From positions 943,001 to 1,007,000 of the forward strand of contig NC_009412.2 of NCBI RefSeq assembly GCF_000002875.2: a stretch of DNA of 64,000 nt, in the 5' to 3' direction. The notes below the pieces were generated by a model, which was not told the DNA's origin, did no database searches, and saw only the letters and a list, made by a program, of their open reading frames with translations. The position numbers and the translations under genes were made by a program. The stretch is from Leishmania infantum JPCM5 (Eukaryota > Euglenozoa > Kinetoplastea > Trypanosomatida > Trypanosomatidae). Below, one piece after another: positions 42,302 through 52,700 of the stretch (positions are counted from its first letter, which is position 1; the number at the start of each line of letters is the position of its first letter).

Positions 42302-44191
42302 ATGCTCCGTCGCGTGTGCTCTTCGGCAGCGGCCTCCCACGCCGCTGCTGTGACGATGGCTTTGCGCAGCCTCACCTACCAACCGCGCATCCGCGACGTG
42401 CAGTTTCTGTACGAGGAGGTTTTCAACATGTACGACCACTACAAGAATTTGGGCAAGAACGGTGCTGGTGGATCTGACAGCGTGGTCACGAAGGAATTGA
42501 TGGATGCGCTGCTGGAGGAGAGCTCGAAGCTTGCGGTGCAGACGTTGTTTCCGTTGTACGAGTCCAGCGACAGCGAGGGCTGCGTGCTGAAGGACGGCAA
42601 CGTGACGACGCCCAATGGCTTCAAGGAGGCGTACCAGGCGCTCACGGCGGGCGGCTGGACCGGTATTAATGAGGCCGAGAAGTACGGTGGGCAGGCGCTG
42701 CCTCTGTCGGTCGGGTTCACGACACGTGAAATGATAGCGACAGCGAATTGGGGTTTCAGCATGTATTCCGGGCTGTCTCTGGGTGCCTGCCGCACTCTCA
42801 TGTCATGGGCGAGCGACGAGTTGAAGGACCAGTACCTGCCTAAACTGGTGAGTGGCGAGTGGAGCGGGACAATGTGCCTGACGGAGCCGCAGTGCGGGAC
42901 GGACCTGTCACAAGTGAAGACGAAGGCGGAGCCGTCCGGCGACGGCAAGTCGTACCGCATCACCGGGACGAAGATCTTCATTTCCGCCGGCGACCACGAC
43001 CTGACGGACAACATTATTCACGTCGTGCTTGCACGGCTGCCGAACTCGCTGCCGTCGACGAAGGGGCTGTCGCTGTTCCTTGTGCCGCGGCATGTTGTGA
43101 ACGATGACGGGTCACTGGAGGGTGCGAAGAATGTGGAGTGCATTGCGCTGGAGAAAAAGATGGGGATCAAGGGCAGCTCGACGTGCCAGCTGAGCTTCCA
43201 CAACTCTGTGGGGTATCTGATCGGCGAGCCGAGCGCCGGGATGAAGCAGATGTTCACGTTCATGAACGCCGCGCGAGTCGGGTGCGCGCTGGAGGGCGTC
43301 TGCCACGCGGAGCTTGCGTTCCAGAACGGGCTGCGGTACGCGCGCGAGCGGCGATCTATGCGTGCGCTTGGCGGCACAAAGGAACCGGAGATGGTAGCGG
43401 ACCGGATCATCTGCCACGCGAACGTGCGGCAGAATGTGCTGTTCGCGAAGGCTATTGCGGAGGGCGGGCGCGCGCTGCTGCTGGACGTTGGGCGGCTGCT
43501 GGACCTGCACGCCGCTGCGCCAGACGCTGCAACCGCGGAGGCGCTGGACCACGAGATCGGCTTCTACACGCCGATCGCGAAGGCGTGTGTGACGGAGTGG
43601 GGGGTGGAGGCAGCAAGCCGGTTGCTGCAAGTGTGGGGCGGGCACGGGTACATCAAGGGCAACGGGATGGAGCAGATCCTGCGCGACTCGCGCATCGGAA
43701 CCATCTACGAGGGCACGACCGGCGTGCAGGCACTGGACTTCATTGGCCGCAAGGTGCTGAGCACGAAGGGCGGCAACCAGGCAAAACGGTTCGGGAAGCG
43801 CGTGAGCAAGCTTGCGCGGGCGCACATGCTGTCGACCGGTGCACTGGGGCGGTACGGGCGGCAGCTGTGGCTGATGCAGAAGCAGTGGCGGATTGCGACG
43901 ACCCGGATCGGGCTGATGGCGTTGAAAAACCGCGACGCCGCCGCCGCGTCGTCGGAGGACTTCCTGATGTACACGGGATACATGACTCTTGGGTACTACT
44001 GGCTGCGGATGGCGGAGGTAGCCCATTGCAAGGTGGCAGCCGGCCAGGACGCGGACGGGTTCTACCAGACGAAGCTGGACACGTGCGAGTACGTGTTCAC
44101 ACGCATTCTGCCGCGCGCTGAGGCGCACAGGAGGGTCATGCAGGCGGAGCCGACGCTGTGCGCGTACAAGGAGGAGAACTGGGACATCTGA
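42302..44191 (+). CDS. Mitochondrial acyl-CoA dehydrogenase (large, DmdC-like type)
   Basis: FAD-dependent acyl-CoA dehydrogenase of 629 residues, larger than classical 400-residue enzymes and built like the bacterial DmdC/ACAD group with extra N- and C-terminal domains. The start MLRRVCSSAAASHAAAVTMA is a good mitochondrial presequence. The core shows CLTEPQCGTDLSQVKTKA (FAD/substrate region), KIFISAGDHDLTDN, ALEGVCHAELAFQNGLRYAR and the catalytic-base motif TIYEGTTGVQALDF with E470. The C-terminal part (from about 530, with MTLGYYWLRMAEVA) matches the acyl-CoA dehydrogenase C-terminal-like domain. It would pass electrons to ETF in beta-oxidation or a related acyl-CoA pathway; substrate chain length cannot be told. 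The reading frame stays open ~200 codons upstream through CT/CA repeats; that part is rejected as leader sequence. Confidence 0.92.
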   Translation: MLRRVCSSAAASHAAAVTMALRSLTYQPRIRDVQFLYEEVFNMYDHYKNLGKNGAGGSDSVVTKELMDALLEESSKLAVQTLFPLYESSDSEGCVLKDGNVTTPNGFKEAYQALTAGGWTGINEAEKYGGQALPLSVGFTTREMIATANWGFSMYSGLSLGACRTLMSWASDELKDQYLPKLVSGEWSGTMCLTEPQCGTDLSQVKTKAEPSGDGKSYRITGTKIFISAGDHDLTDNIIHVVLARLPNSLPSTKGLSLFLVPRHVVNDDGSLEGAKNVECIALEKKMGIKGSSTCQLSFHNSVGYLIGEPSAGMKQMFTFMNAARVGCALEGVCHAELAFQNGLRYARERRSMRALGGTKEPEMVADRIICHANVRQNVLFAKAIAEGGRALLLDVGRLLDLHAAAPDAATAEALDHEIGFYTPIAKACVTEWGVEAASRLLQVWGGHGYIKGNGMEQILRDSRIGTIYEGTTGVQALDFIGRKVLSTKGGNQAKRFGKRVSKLARAHMLSTGALGRYGRQLWLMQKQWRIATTRIGLMALKNRDAAAASSEDFLMYTGYMTLGYYWLRMAEVAHCKVAAGQDADGFYQTKLDTCEYVFTRILPRAEAHRRVMQAEPTLCAYKEENWDI

Positions 44192-44785
44192 TCACGTGGC
44201 ACACATGCGGTGCGTGGCTGCTGGTGCTGTCGGAGGGGGGGTGAGCTAGTCGTGCGAGGACGCTTCTTTCCTGCTTCCCAGGTGTCCCTTTCGTGACGTG
44301 CTTTCGTAAGCCTCTTGGCACAGCGGCCAACGATTCTCGCACCTGCAGATTGTTTGCACGCCGTCCCTCGCGCCTCCTCCGCCCCACTAGCCTGCCTGTT
44401 TAGACACCCCGGATGCCGCCCCATCGTGAAGGATGGAGGGCATGCATGTCTCACTCTCACCATCCCTCCACTTCCTCGCTCTGAAGAACATTAAGAGGTT
44501 CCGACACGGCGAAATCACGCGAGCAAACGCCGTTGGGGGAGGACAGGAGGATGCGCCTCTCCGCGCTGTTTCTTCTTTTCTGTTTGCGCTGCCCTCTCTC
44601 TCTCGGCGCTTATGGATGGCAAGCGCCGAGACCCCGCGCGATAGAACGAGCCGCTGCGTGTGTGTGTGTTTTCTGACGCTTTCCACTCTCTTCGTCTCTG
44701 CGCGTGTGTGGTTGGCCCGCCTCTCTCTTGCTGAAGAACGATATGTCGATGTTCTCATCGTTTTATTTCCGACGTTGATGACGGG

Positions 44786-45201
44786 ACCCTGATGATGCCG
44801 GCTCATCTCCGTGTGTGAAATCCGAGTGCCCGCGCACGTCCCACACCCTCTACTCTCTCTCTCTGTGTTGTGGAGGAGGGGGCGGCGGAAGCCAGGCAGC
44901 CCCTCCCTCCTCCAGCCCTGCCGATTGCCGGACCCCACTTCTCGCTGTGGCAGGGCCGCGCGCATGAGACTTGGGGAGGTCAGTGCGATGCGTCGCTACT
45001 GATGCCGGCGGGTGAGGTCGTGGGTGGTGCTGCCTCGGAGCGACCTGCGACCGTGCACACGCTTGTGCCACCCATGTGACTAGGCCGCGTGACTCGAACG
45101 CATCCCACACCCGACCCTCACACGGCCCACTGGTGCTGCGGGGAGCCTGCGCCACTCGTGNNGACGCACCCAGTGGCGGCCCGACATGATGCGCTGGCTG
45201 C
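44786..45201 (+). mobile_element. SIDER2-like retroposon, copy B (3'-truncated at ambiguous bases)
   Basis: Begins with the 5' signature CCCTGATGATGCCGGCTC and matches copy C with no difference seen over about 375 bases (offset 14,929). After the two N at 45161-45162 the match becomes ragged (GCACCCAGTGG against GCACCAGGTGG; CGGCCCGACATGATGCGCTGG against the copy C order with one base gained and one lost). It stops at an N (45202) where copy C continues. The missing 3' part and local errors look like low-quality sequence at a join. It lies in the 3' flank of the acyl-CoA dehydrogenase. Confidence 0.75.
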
Positions 45202-45202
45202 N

Positions 45203-46564
45203 TTTTCGATTGTGCGAGTCGACTTTGCCTTTGCTTTCATTTTTCTCTTGGTCTGTCTTTTTTTGCTCGGCCAATACGATGCAAGCGGTGTGAAGGTGCA
45301 CGCATGCGCATGTTTTGGTGCCTTTGGGGTGCCTCTGGCGTTTTCGGCTCGATGCACGCGCGTACACACACACACACACATGTATGTGTCGAGCAACTCA
45401 AGCCCTTGTATGTGCTGCTGCTGCTGCTCTCTTTTTTTTTCTCTGATGGATCCCCCCCCTTTCACAGCCCCCTTCCCTTCTCCCTTTTTTGCCCTCTTTT
45501 CGAAATTTCTTCTTTTTTTTTGCCTCTGTCTTGCACCGGCCACGTCCCGTGGCGCCGACTCTCACACACACACACGCATACATACATACAAATCTCCCTG
45601 AGTGCGCCTGTGTGTGCGTGTGTGTGTGTGTGCTGCTGCTGTTGTATGTCTGTGGTGGCGTATGCGTGACATGGCGATCAAAGATGCATCTCTCCGGGCC
45701 CCGTGTGCGCCCGCGCGTGTGAGGCGCGAAGGAGGCAACACGAATGGGAGTCCGTGCTTGCGAAGGCAGCCGCTTGAAGACACATCGCGTCGTCTCCCCC
45801 AGTCGCGTCGGGTCTCGGCGCTCGTCTCACGAGCGTCTTTATATGTGTGCGTGTGTGATCAGACCACCACCCTTCTGTCTTCGCGCTGCGTGCCTCTTGA
45901 CCGTTTCTCCTTTCTCTTCCCTCGCTCCACGCCCAGCCATCCTTCGCCGGTACGTGCGAGTTGGGGCGTGCGTATGTGTGCCAGCACTCCGACTCGCTGC
46001 CTTTATAAAAATGAATTTAGAATAGGCTTGCCTTCTCTCGCCCTCTCGCTCCGCACCCTCTCTCTCGTCCTCGCCTCCTCTTGCGTTTGCCTGGGCTCAC
46101 CTGCGATCGCCACCTGATTCGAGTTGTGGACCGGCTCGCGCAGCAACACGGGTTACACGAACTCTGCTAGACACCACACCTCCCCCACTCGCACGCCCAT
46201 ACGAGCCGCGTTTGTAGCACCATAGCTGCAGCGATGGACGCACGTGCCAGCATGCGTGCGATATTGGAGAGCGCGCGGCAGTCGATCCGCAATCGTGCCG
46301 CCAATCCCACCGGCAAGACTGTCCTGAAGAAGGGGCGGACTCTTGAGGATTCGGCGTCGTCCAGCCGCCACCCCCAACCCACGGTGCAGCCGACGCCCTC
46401 CTCCCCCGCCTTGGACGTTGCAGAGGGGCTTCACTTTCAGAAGGATACGGCTAGTGATGCGGATGCGGCCACGGCGGAGGCGACTGCGCTGCATGCAAAG
46501 GAAAATCAAATGCGGTTCGTGCGGCACTACCATCGCCTGCTGCTCGCCTTCATCGAGGACAAGT
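45203..46564 (+). repeat. Duplicated tract, copy 1 (R3H gene 5' flank and first 110 codons)
   Basis: Matches 60839-62200 at a constant offset of 15,636 with no indel seen, including every CA/GT microsatellite, apart from the masked bases 62025-62041. Identity ends sharply after codon 110 of the R3H gene (GAGGACAAGT, then C here and T in the other copy). Confidence 0.9.
45863..45936 (+). promoter_or_regulatory. Predicted spliced-leader acceptor for the R3H gene
   Basis: A long CT tract lacks AG until CACGCCCAG at 45936, about 300 bases before the start codon. The same site is present in the duplicate at 61499-61572. Confidence 0.45.
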
Positions 46565-48156
46565 CCAAGTACGAGCTGGAGCTGCCGAACCTCTCCTCAC
46601 TGGACCGTATGGTTGTCCACGCCTTGGCGGAGAAGTGCAATCTGTCACACGAGTCCACCGGCGACCGCGCAGATCGCGTGATGCACCTCAAGAAGGATAT
46701 TTTGTTCTTCCAGAACCCCGAGGCGGCGAAGCAGGTGAACCTCGACGACATCATTGAGCGAGTTTCGTGGAAGGAGAGCAAGTTCCAGATTCGCTACGTA
46801 CGGTCGGCGAACCCAGCACAGGTTGCAATCGGTGACATCGGAAGCTACGCTGACGAGGACGCTCTCGAGAAGATCGAGCGGTTTCGCCGTGCCACCGACG
46901 AGTACCGACACGCCACGGACATGGGCTACACCCAACAGGAGCTGCTGCTGGCCGAGGCCGGTATCAAGGGTGAAGGCGCTGACGCCGCGGACGGGGAGGG
47001 CTATGCGGTCTCTGGGAGACTGGAGGGGATCTTGAGCCGACCAGACACGTCCTCTACCCCGGCCATTACGACGGGGCCAGTGCCCGCGGTGACCTCATCT
47101 CCGCCTCCGCCACTGTCGTCATCGACGTCCACGATTGCGGCTGCAATGGCGCGGTCCAAGGCAACGGCGGCGGCCAATGCTGCTAAAGAGGCCGCGACCG
47201 CAACGACGATTTACTACGATGAGGTGTGCCGAACGTGCGGCTCACGAGCGCGGCTGGGTGGATCACCGCAAGGATGGAGGTGCAGCCACTACTGCGCGCA
47301 TTGCACCCGTCAGTCCATTTGGTGCTTGGAGGAAGTGCCGATCAAGGAGGAACCGGCGAAGCACCACAAGCGAAGGCGCGACAGGGCGTCGTCGGCCGAG
47401 GATGGAGGCGAGAGTGGCCGCCGGCGGCGTGGCGAGCCGGCCGTGGAGGAGATCGATCGCGAGGAGGGTGAGGACGACGACGCTGTCCGGCACTCCGGCT
47501 CGCGAAGTCGCGGCAGCAGCGGTGAAGAGGACGCGGACGAGGCCCTCACTTCGGAGGACGTGGTGGAGATGGCGGCGACGAATGACTTTAGTGCCAAGGA
47601 CATGAACTGGTTGCGCGAGTTTGCCTCACGTGGGACGGCACATGTGGCTGACCAGATCGCCTTCTGCATCGACTTTGGTGACCTTACCGAGGCACGCGTG
47701 TTCCGCCGCTACGGCGGCGCAGCGGCACCGTCGGAGGATGCATGCTGGTATGTTGTTCTTCGTGAAGTGCGAGAGCTGTCCTTGACGGTGTCGGACCTCG
47801 TGCGGGAGCTGTTGAACGAGACCTTCGTGGACCTGTCGTCGGCTGCTGCACAAGATGGCGACGAGAGAACCACATCGGCTCCCGCAGTGGAGGCCATTCA
47901 CACGGAGGAAGCGGAGGAGCGCGCGATGGACCACCTCGGCATCGCCTTTCCGAACCTCTCCGTGTACGGCACCGACTGCGTGGCGGTGTGCCAGCTACGT
48001 CCTGCCGTGCGATGGGCCTCCGTGCCCCGGCTGCCCATTCGTGAGGAGGCCCTTCATCACCTGCGGCAGCGCTACGGCGCACGGCACGTGTTCCCGACGC
48101 AGTCGCTCGAGGAGGCGGTGCGACGCGCTGCCGAGTCTGATTCGCCCTCCTCCTGA
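46234..48156 (+). CDS. R3H-domain protein with a central cysteine cluster
   Basis: 640-residue protein, putative single-stranded nucleic-acid binder. The R3H domain spans about 110-155: KYELELPNLSSLDRMVVHAL, with the defining R125-x3-H129 followed by AEKCNLSHESTGD. A second ordered part (about 165-235) contains NLDDIIERVSWKESKFQIR and YTQQELLLAEAGI. A zinc-ribbon-like cluster lies at C332, C335, C350, C354, C357 and C364 (with H352 and H356). This is followed by a basic/acidic stretch with RRRRGEPAVEEIDREEGEDD and a C-terminal ordered region from about 440, with DFSAKDMNWLREFASRGTAH. The name of the family beyond R3H is unknown to me. The first in-frame ATG after the predicted splice site is used. 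Its first 110 codons are repeated 15.6 kb downstream. Confidence 0.8.
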   Translation: MDARASMRAILESARQSIRNRAANPTGKTVLKKGRTLEDSASSSRHPQPTVQPTPSSPALDVAEGLHFQKDTASDADAATAEATALHAKENQMRFVRHYHRLLLAFIEDKSKYELELPNLSSLDRMVVHALAEKCNLSHESTGDRADRVMHLKKDILFFQNPEAAKQVNLDDIIERVSWKESKFQIRYVRSANPAQVAIGDIGSYADEDALEKIERFRRATDEYRHATDMGYTQQELLLAEAGIKGEGADAADGEGYAVSGRLEGILSRPDTSSTPAITTGPVPAVTSSPPPPLSSSTSTIAAAMARSKATAAANAAKEAATATTIYYDEVCRTCGSRARLGGSPQGWRCSHYCAHCTRQSIWCLEEVPIKEEPAKHHKRRRDRASSAEDGGESGRRRRGEPAVEEIDREEGEDDDAVRHSGSRSRGSSGEEDADEALTSEDVVEMAATNDFSAKDMNWLREFASRGTAHVADQIAFCIDFGDLTEARVFRRYGGAAAPSEDACWYVVLREVRELSLTVSDLVRELLNETFVDLSSAAAQDGDERTTSAPAVEAIHTEEAEERAMDHLGIAFPNLSVYGTDCVAVCQLRPAVRWASVPRLPIREEALHHLRQRYGARHVFPTQSLEEAVRRAAESDSPSS

Positions 48157-49731
48157 ACAGGAGGGACGCGTTTGCTTTCGAAGCACCTGCTGATGGACTC
48201 GTCGTTCTTCTCACTCTTCGCCACTCGCACTCGAAATTCAGATGCCTCACTCTGTGTGTCAGCACACGTGCGACCAATGGTTGCATGGAGAACTTCCGCC
48301 ACCCCCATATGCACGCACAGACATACACACATGTGAGGTGGATGTGATGGAAGTCGCCGATGTTCGTCCTCCCTGCGCATCCCCAGCGAGCGAGAGAGGA
48401 TTGTGTTCTATGCGCTGTGGCCCCCTGCCTCCCTCTCTCGGACCTTACTTGATGCGTGTGCCTTTCTACGAGCAATGACGACCTGGGCGTAACTGTAAGC
48501 AACAAAAACTTGACGCGCACGCACACAGGAACCCAGAGGGATGGAGAACACAAAGGATTGGTGAACCTCGTTGGAGGGGAGGGCGAGTGGCAGCACCTCA
48601 TCTAAGGTGGTGGTGATGGTGGTGGGGGGCCAGTCTTTCCTTTCCTTTCTTCGTCAGCAGGGGCATGGGCCGACGTGAGGGTGCTGCGACAGGCTGTCCT
48701 TGGCGCGCCCAACGAAATGCGCCAGCGAAGCTTGCGTGTGCGTGCCTGGCTGCAGTGGCATTCGACCGGAAAGAAAGACGAGGCCCATCACTGACAAGGA
48801 CAGCTGTACGCGCACATGCTTTGTCTGATGTGGACACCCATTTCCGCACAGGCACGCGACCGACAAGCATGCGCCACCCCTCCTCGCCACCTCAGAGAGG
48901 GATGGATGCGACGCACTCGCACACATGCACGTGAGCGCACATATGTTTCTTGATGCCTTTATCACTGTGAGAGGGGAGAACGCGCATGTAGGCGGACACA
49001 CACTCGCCCACTGCTGGATGTGCTGGTCTGTGGAGAGAGGACGATGGAGGAGGGTGGACGATGCCATTGTCGGCCCGCCTGTCTTCGTTCCTTCATCCCG
49101 ATTCTCGACACCTCCCTCTTCCTCGCGCGGCTCGGTGCGCTGCTTTTCGTCTATCATCGTCCGTCTCCTTCTCTTCTCTCCCATCGCCGCCGCCGCCGCC
49201 TCCTTTTGTTGCTTTCCTTTGCTTCGCCCGTTTCGTTCAGGCCGCGTCTTCCATCTCAAGGCGAGGGCAGTATTTGCTGCTTGTGTGCATGGACGTAACG
49301 GTGGCAACGTGACGCGGTTGCCAGCACACGAGATTCAGCATCCCTGCAGAGCTACGCGAGCTACTCCCATGCACACAGGGGGGCGGCGCACACCGATCCA
49401 CAGAAATACGCCCGCCTCATTCCTTCGTAACCAGAGTTACGCACAGACGCTTGCCTCTTCTATCGGCGGCACCAACCCATCAGCGTTCAAGACGGACCGC
49501 GCGACTGCATTGACTTCAAGCACACCGTCTTCTCTCCGTGTCCCTTGCAGAGCGTCTTTCCAGTGGGCGTGTGCGACCAAAACGGCAAGGAAGGAGGAGT
49601 CTGGTGGGACGCATCATTCGACAACGGGGCCGGCCGTCGCAGCTGCAGGGGCGCACACAGGGAGAAAAAGGCAGACGGAGCAGAGGAGAGGTGGCTGAGG
49701 GCAGAAGCTTACGCTGTGCGCTGAAGGGGCG
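48157..49731. other. Intergenic region R3H gene to PIF1 helicase
   Basis: Spacer of 1.6 kb. A 257-codon open frame (48925-49698) stays in the same frame as the helicase and ends 11 codons before its ATG, but it crosses the predicted splice site and is CT-derived in its middle; I do not support it as a gene. Confidence 0.45.
49141..49240 (+). promoter_or_regulatory. Predicted spliced-leader acceptor for the PIF1 helicase gene
   Basis: A long pyrimidine-rich run, interrupted by (CGC)n, has no AG until TTTCGTTCAG at 49240. This leaves a 491-base 5'UTR to the assigned start. Confidence 0.4.
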
Positions 49732-52700
49732 ATGCACCCGCGGAGACGTCTCCTGCGTCTTCGTGCGTGTGGCGCCGGTGTCGCTCAACATCACGCGACG
49801 AACCCTGCTGTACAAGGGCTTCGAGCACGTTTGTTGGTGTCATGGTCAGGCTCTACTCGCGGCACCGACTGCTGCCGCCCGCATGCGTTGACGAGCGCCG
49901 TTCGCTTTCTCTCCCTTCGGCTGAGCGAGGGCGAGGACGAGCAACAGCAGTTTACCGTGTCCTTCCACGTGGGTGCTGGTCGCAGCAGTGGTGCGGTGGG
50001 CTCCTTTGTGGACGAAGCCCTGCGGGGCGGCACAGCGGCGCCTGCTCCTCATTTTTTCAAAGAGGAGGACACTGTGACCGCAGACAATCGCAGGGGCGCG
50101 ACTGCGAGTGCGAAGTCACAAACTGCAGGTAACGCTGCCAGCGGTGCCAGCGGGTCTGGCGGCGACGGCAATAGCGAAAGCTGCCGCCTGAAATTATCTG
50201 ACGCATCTGTGGCAGTCATGGAGGCAAACGCGGGCGCTGCTGGGACCCGTGAAGCCCCAAGTGCGGGTGCCCCCTGCTTTCCTGTGCCACTGCCTCGCGT
50301 ACAACTGCCGATGGAGTTCGCACCGCTGCAGAAGGAGCCGACATTTCGCGCCTCCCTCTGTGCACAACACGGCACCTGTGGCGGTTTTCACGCTACTCCG
50401 GCTGCCGCGGCTGCGCCGTCCACGAGCGCCGGATCGGATGCTGTTTCGCCTTCCATCACGCCCACCACGGCGACCCATGAGATTTACTCGGGCCTCTTTC
50501 GAGAGAGCTTTGTGAACCCTTTCAACGGCCGTCTCGTGCGCACGACTTCCTCGGCCGCCAAGATGCTGTTCGGCGTCGGCTTCTATCGAGGCGTGTCGAA
50601 CCCGCTGCAGATCGAGTGGAGTCCTGCAGAGTACATGGTGGCGCTCCAGAAAATTATGTCGACTCAACAGCGGAACGCAGCGCGTCGACGGGAGCGACAG
50701 GCACAGCAGGCGCTCCGAGGTGCGAAGGCCGCCGCTGCCGCTGAGCGAGGGTCGTCCGCATCAGCCACCAAAAAAGCGAGGGCAGACGGCTCGCGTGCAA
50801 GGTCATCTGCGAAGTGCCGTGTCTCTGAGGCAGCCCCCATGCCAGCAGCCGAGGCGGTGGCACAGGCACGAAGTCAGCTGCTTCGGCCGTTCCTGCGACG
50901 CGGGCCCGACCACTGGACGGCGAGCGTGGCAAAGCTTCTCGAGCGGCACGACGCCTTCACGTACGTGAACAAGGAGCTGGGGCAGCTCTACGCCCGTCTG
51001 CGCGGCGCGTACATGCCCCCGAAGCTTGACACCCCCGCGGACCCCTGCACCATGGGCATGACGCTCACACCGGACCAGCACCACGTGGTGAAGCTGGCGC
51101 TGCGCGGCTTCAACTTGTTCATCGGCGGCAGCGCCGGGACCGGCAAGACGGTGCTGCTCAAGTGCATCTACCGCGAGCTTTGCCAGATGGGACTACGGGT
51201 TGCCATGACGGCCACAACAGGCGTGGCGGCCGTTCAGCTCGGCGGATGCACCTTTCACCACGCATTCAACGCGCCACTCCTCGACACAGCGCCGCATCGG
51301 TGGGACGCCAACGCGTTGCGAGCCGTCGACGCAGTCATTATAGACGAGGTCTCATTGCTGGACGCATGCATGCTGGACGCCTTTGACATGGAAGCCCGAC
51401 TGGCTCGCATGCATCACAGACCGTTCGGCGGGCTGCAACTCATCGTTTGCGGCGACTTCCTGCAGCTCTCACGCGAGGACACGCTGCCGGCGTACGAAAG
51501 TGCTGCCTTCAAGCACTTGGTCGCGCTGCGCCTCGTCACTCCAATGCGCCACGCCGCCGATGACCCGCTTATGAAGCTGCTGGAGGATCTGCGGCGTGGC
51601 CGGTTCGACGCGGAGCGTTTCGCTGCCCTCGACAGGCCAATACCACCTAACACCACGCACATTACGTACCTCTTTCCTCGTCGCCGCGAGGCGCAGCAGC
51701 TCAACGATCTTAAGCTGGGAGAGTTAATGACACAAGAGATGATCTTCACCCCTCAGCGTGGGCCGCTGCAGCTGTGTGGCAGCTTCACGCACTCGGCGTT
51801 GGTGGAGCTGAACAGAGACGCCAACGGCATGCGAGCCGCCATGCCGAACCGGGAACGCTTGTTGGAGATGATTCACGAGGAGGCACAGCGCCTGCGCGCC
51901 GGCCTTCATCGAAAGGACGGCGGTGGGAGAGAGCCTGTGCCGAGTGTAGCAGATCACGAACTTGTTCTCATGCCTGTGCGAGCGGAGGGGGCGCTGGAGA
52001 CGCGCTTCATTTTGCGATTGCGGTGCCGTGAGCGGGAGCTGCACAAGCCTAAAACGAGAGATGGAGGCGATGACGATGCGGACAGCGGTGATGATGGAGC
52101 TTCCACGAGGTCCTCGTCACTCGCTGCGGACGGCGCGCCAGCCCTCATGGCGGGCCGAACTCACAGTAGTACCCTCGCCGCCGTCGCGGCGGAAACGTTG
52201 CGCAAGCCGGTCATCTCTCTTGCGACGAAGCGAACGCGCCGCGCCACAGCACCTTTCTCTGCCACCGAGTGGGAGGGGATCGCAACTGCTGTTGCCACGC
52301 GACTTGGCGGCCGCGTTGTCACGATGTTGGAGGAGGAGCCGTCGTCTATGGTGCCGCTCAGCGTGACCATGACGCTGGCGGACATGACAAGCTCCGACGT
52401 TGCCCTCTCCCTCACGCCGCTGCGACTAAAGTTGGGATGCCGGGTCATGGTGAATCGCAATCTTTCACGCACTGTGTCGAACGGCAGCGTCGGCGTTGTC
52501 GAGGCCTTTGCCCCGCCGGACGTGAGCCTCTTCCCGCGCCGCACTGACCGCGCGGCTCGCGTCATCTTCCAGCGTGTGTGCCAGCAGAGGCTGTTTGCAC
52601 AGCTCCCTGTTGTGCGCCTTCTTGGTGGGGAAGTGGTGCAGATTCCGCCGATCTCGATCGTCCTCGGCGGCACGGCGCAGAGCTACTTCTACGGCCACGA

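Larger units (their letters stand above)
44192..46233. other. Intergenic region ACAD to R3H gene, with SIDER copy B and ambiguous bases
   Basis: After ~590 bases of ordinary spacer comes the SIDER2 copy B, which stops abruptly at ambiguous bases (45161-45162, 45202). From 45203 the sequence is the same as that at 60839 onward. No independent gene is seen. Confidence 0.6.

Noticed and set aside
43112..44128. Long open frames on both strands within the acyl-CoA dehydrogenase
   Set aside because: They are out-of-frame readings of a strongly codon-biased gene; Arg/Ala/Pro/His-rich translations without domains.
45057..45110. TGACTCGAACGCATC in the SIDER copies, which resembles a tRNA T-arm consensus
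   Set aside because: No cloverleaf partners or A-box at suitable spacing; it is part of the repeated retroposon.
48925..49698. 257-codon open frame just upstream of, and in frame with, the PIF1 helicase
   Set aside because: Its first half spans the predicted splice tract and low-complexity DNA, and a stop separates it from the helicase; kept only as a note on start uncertainty.
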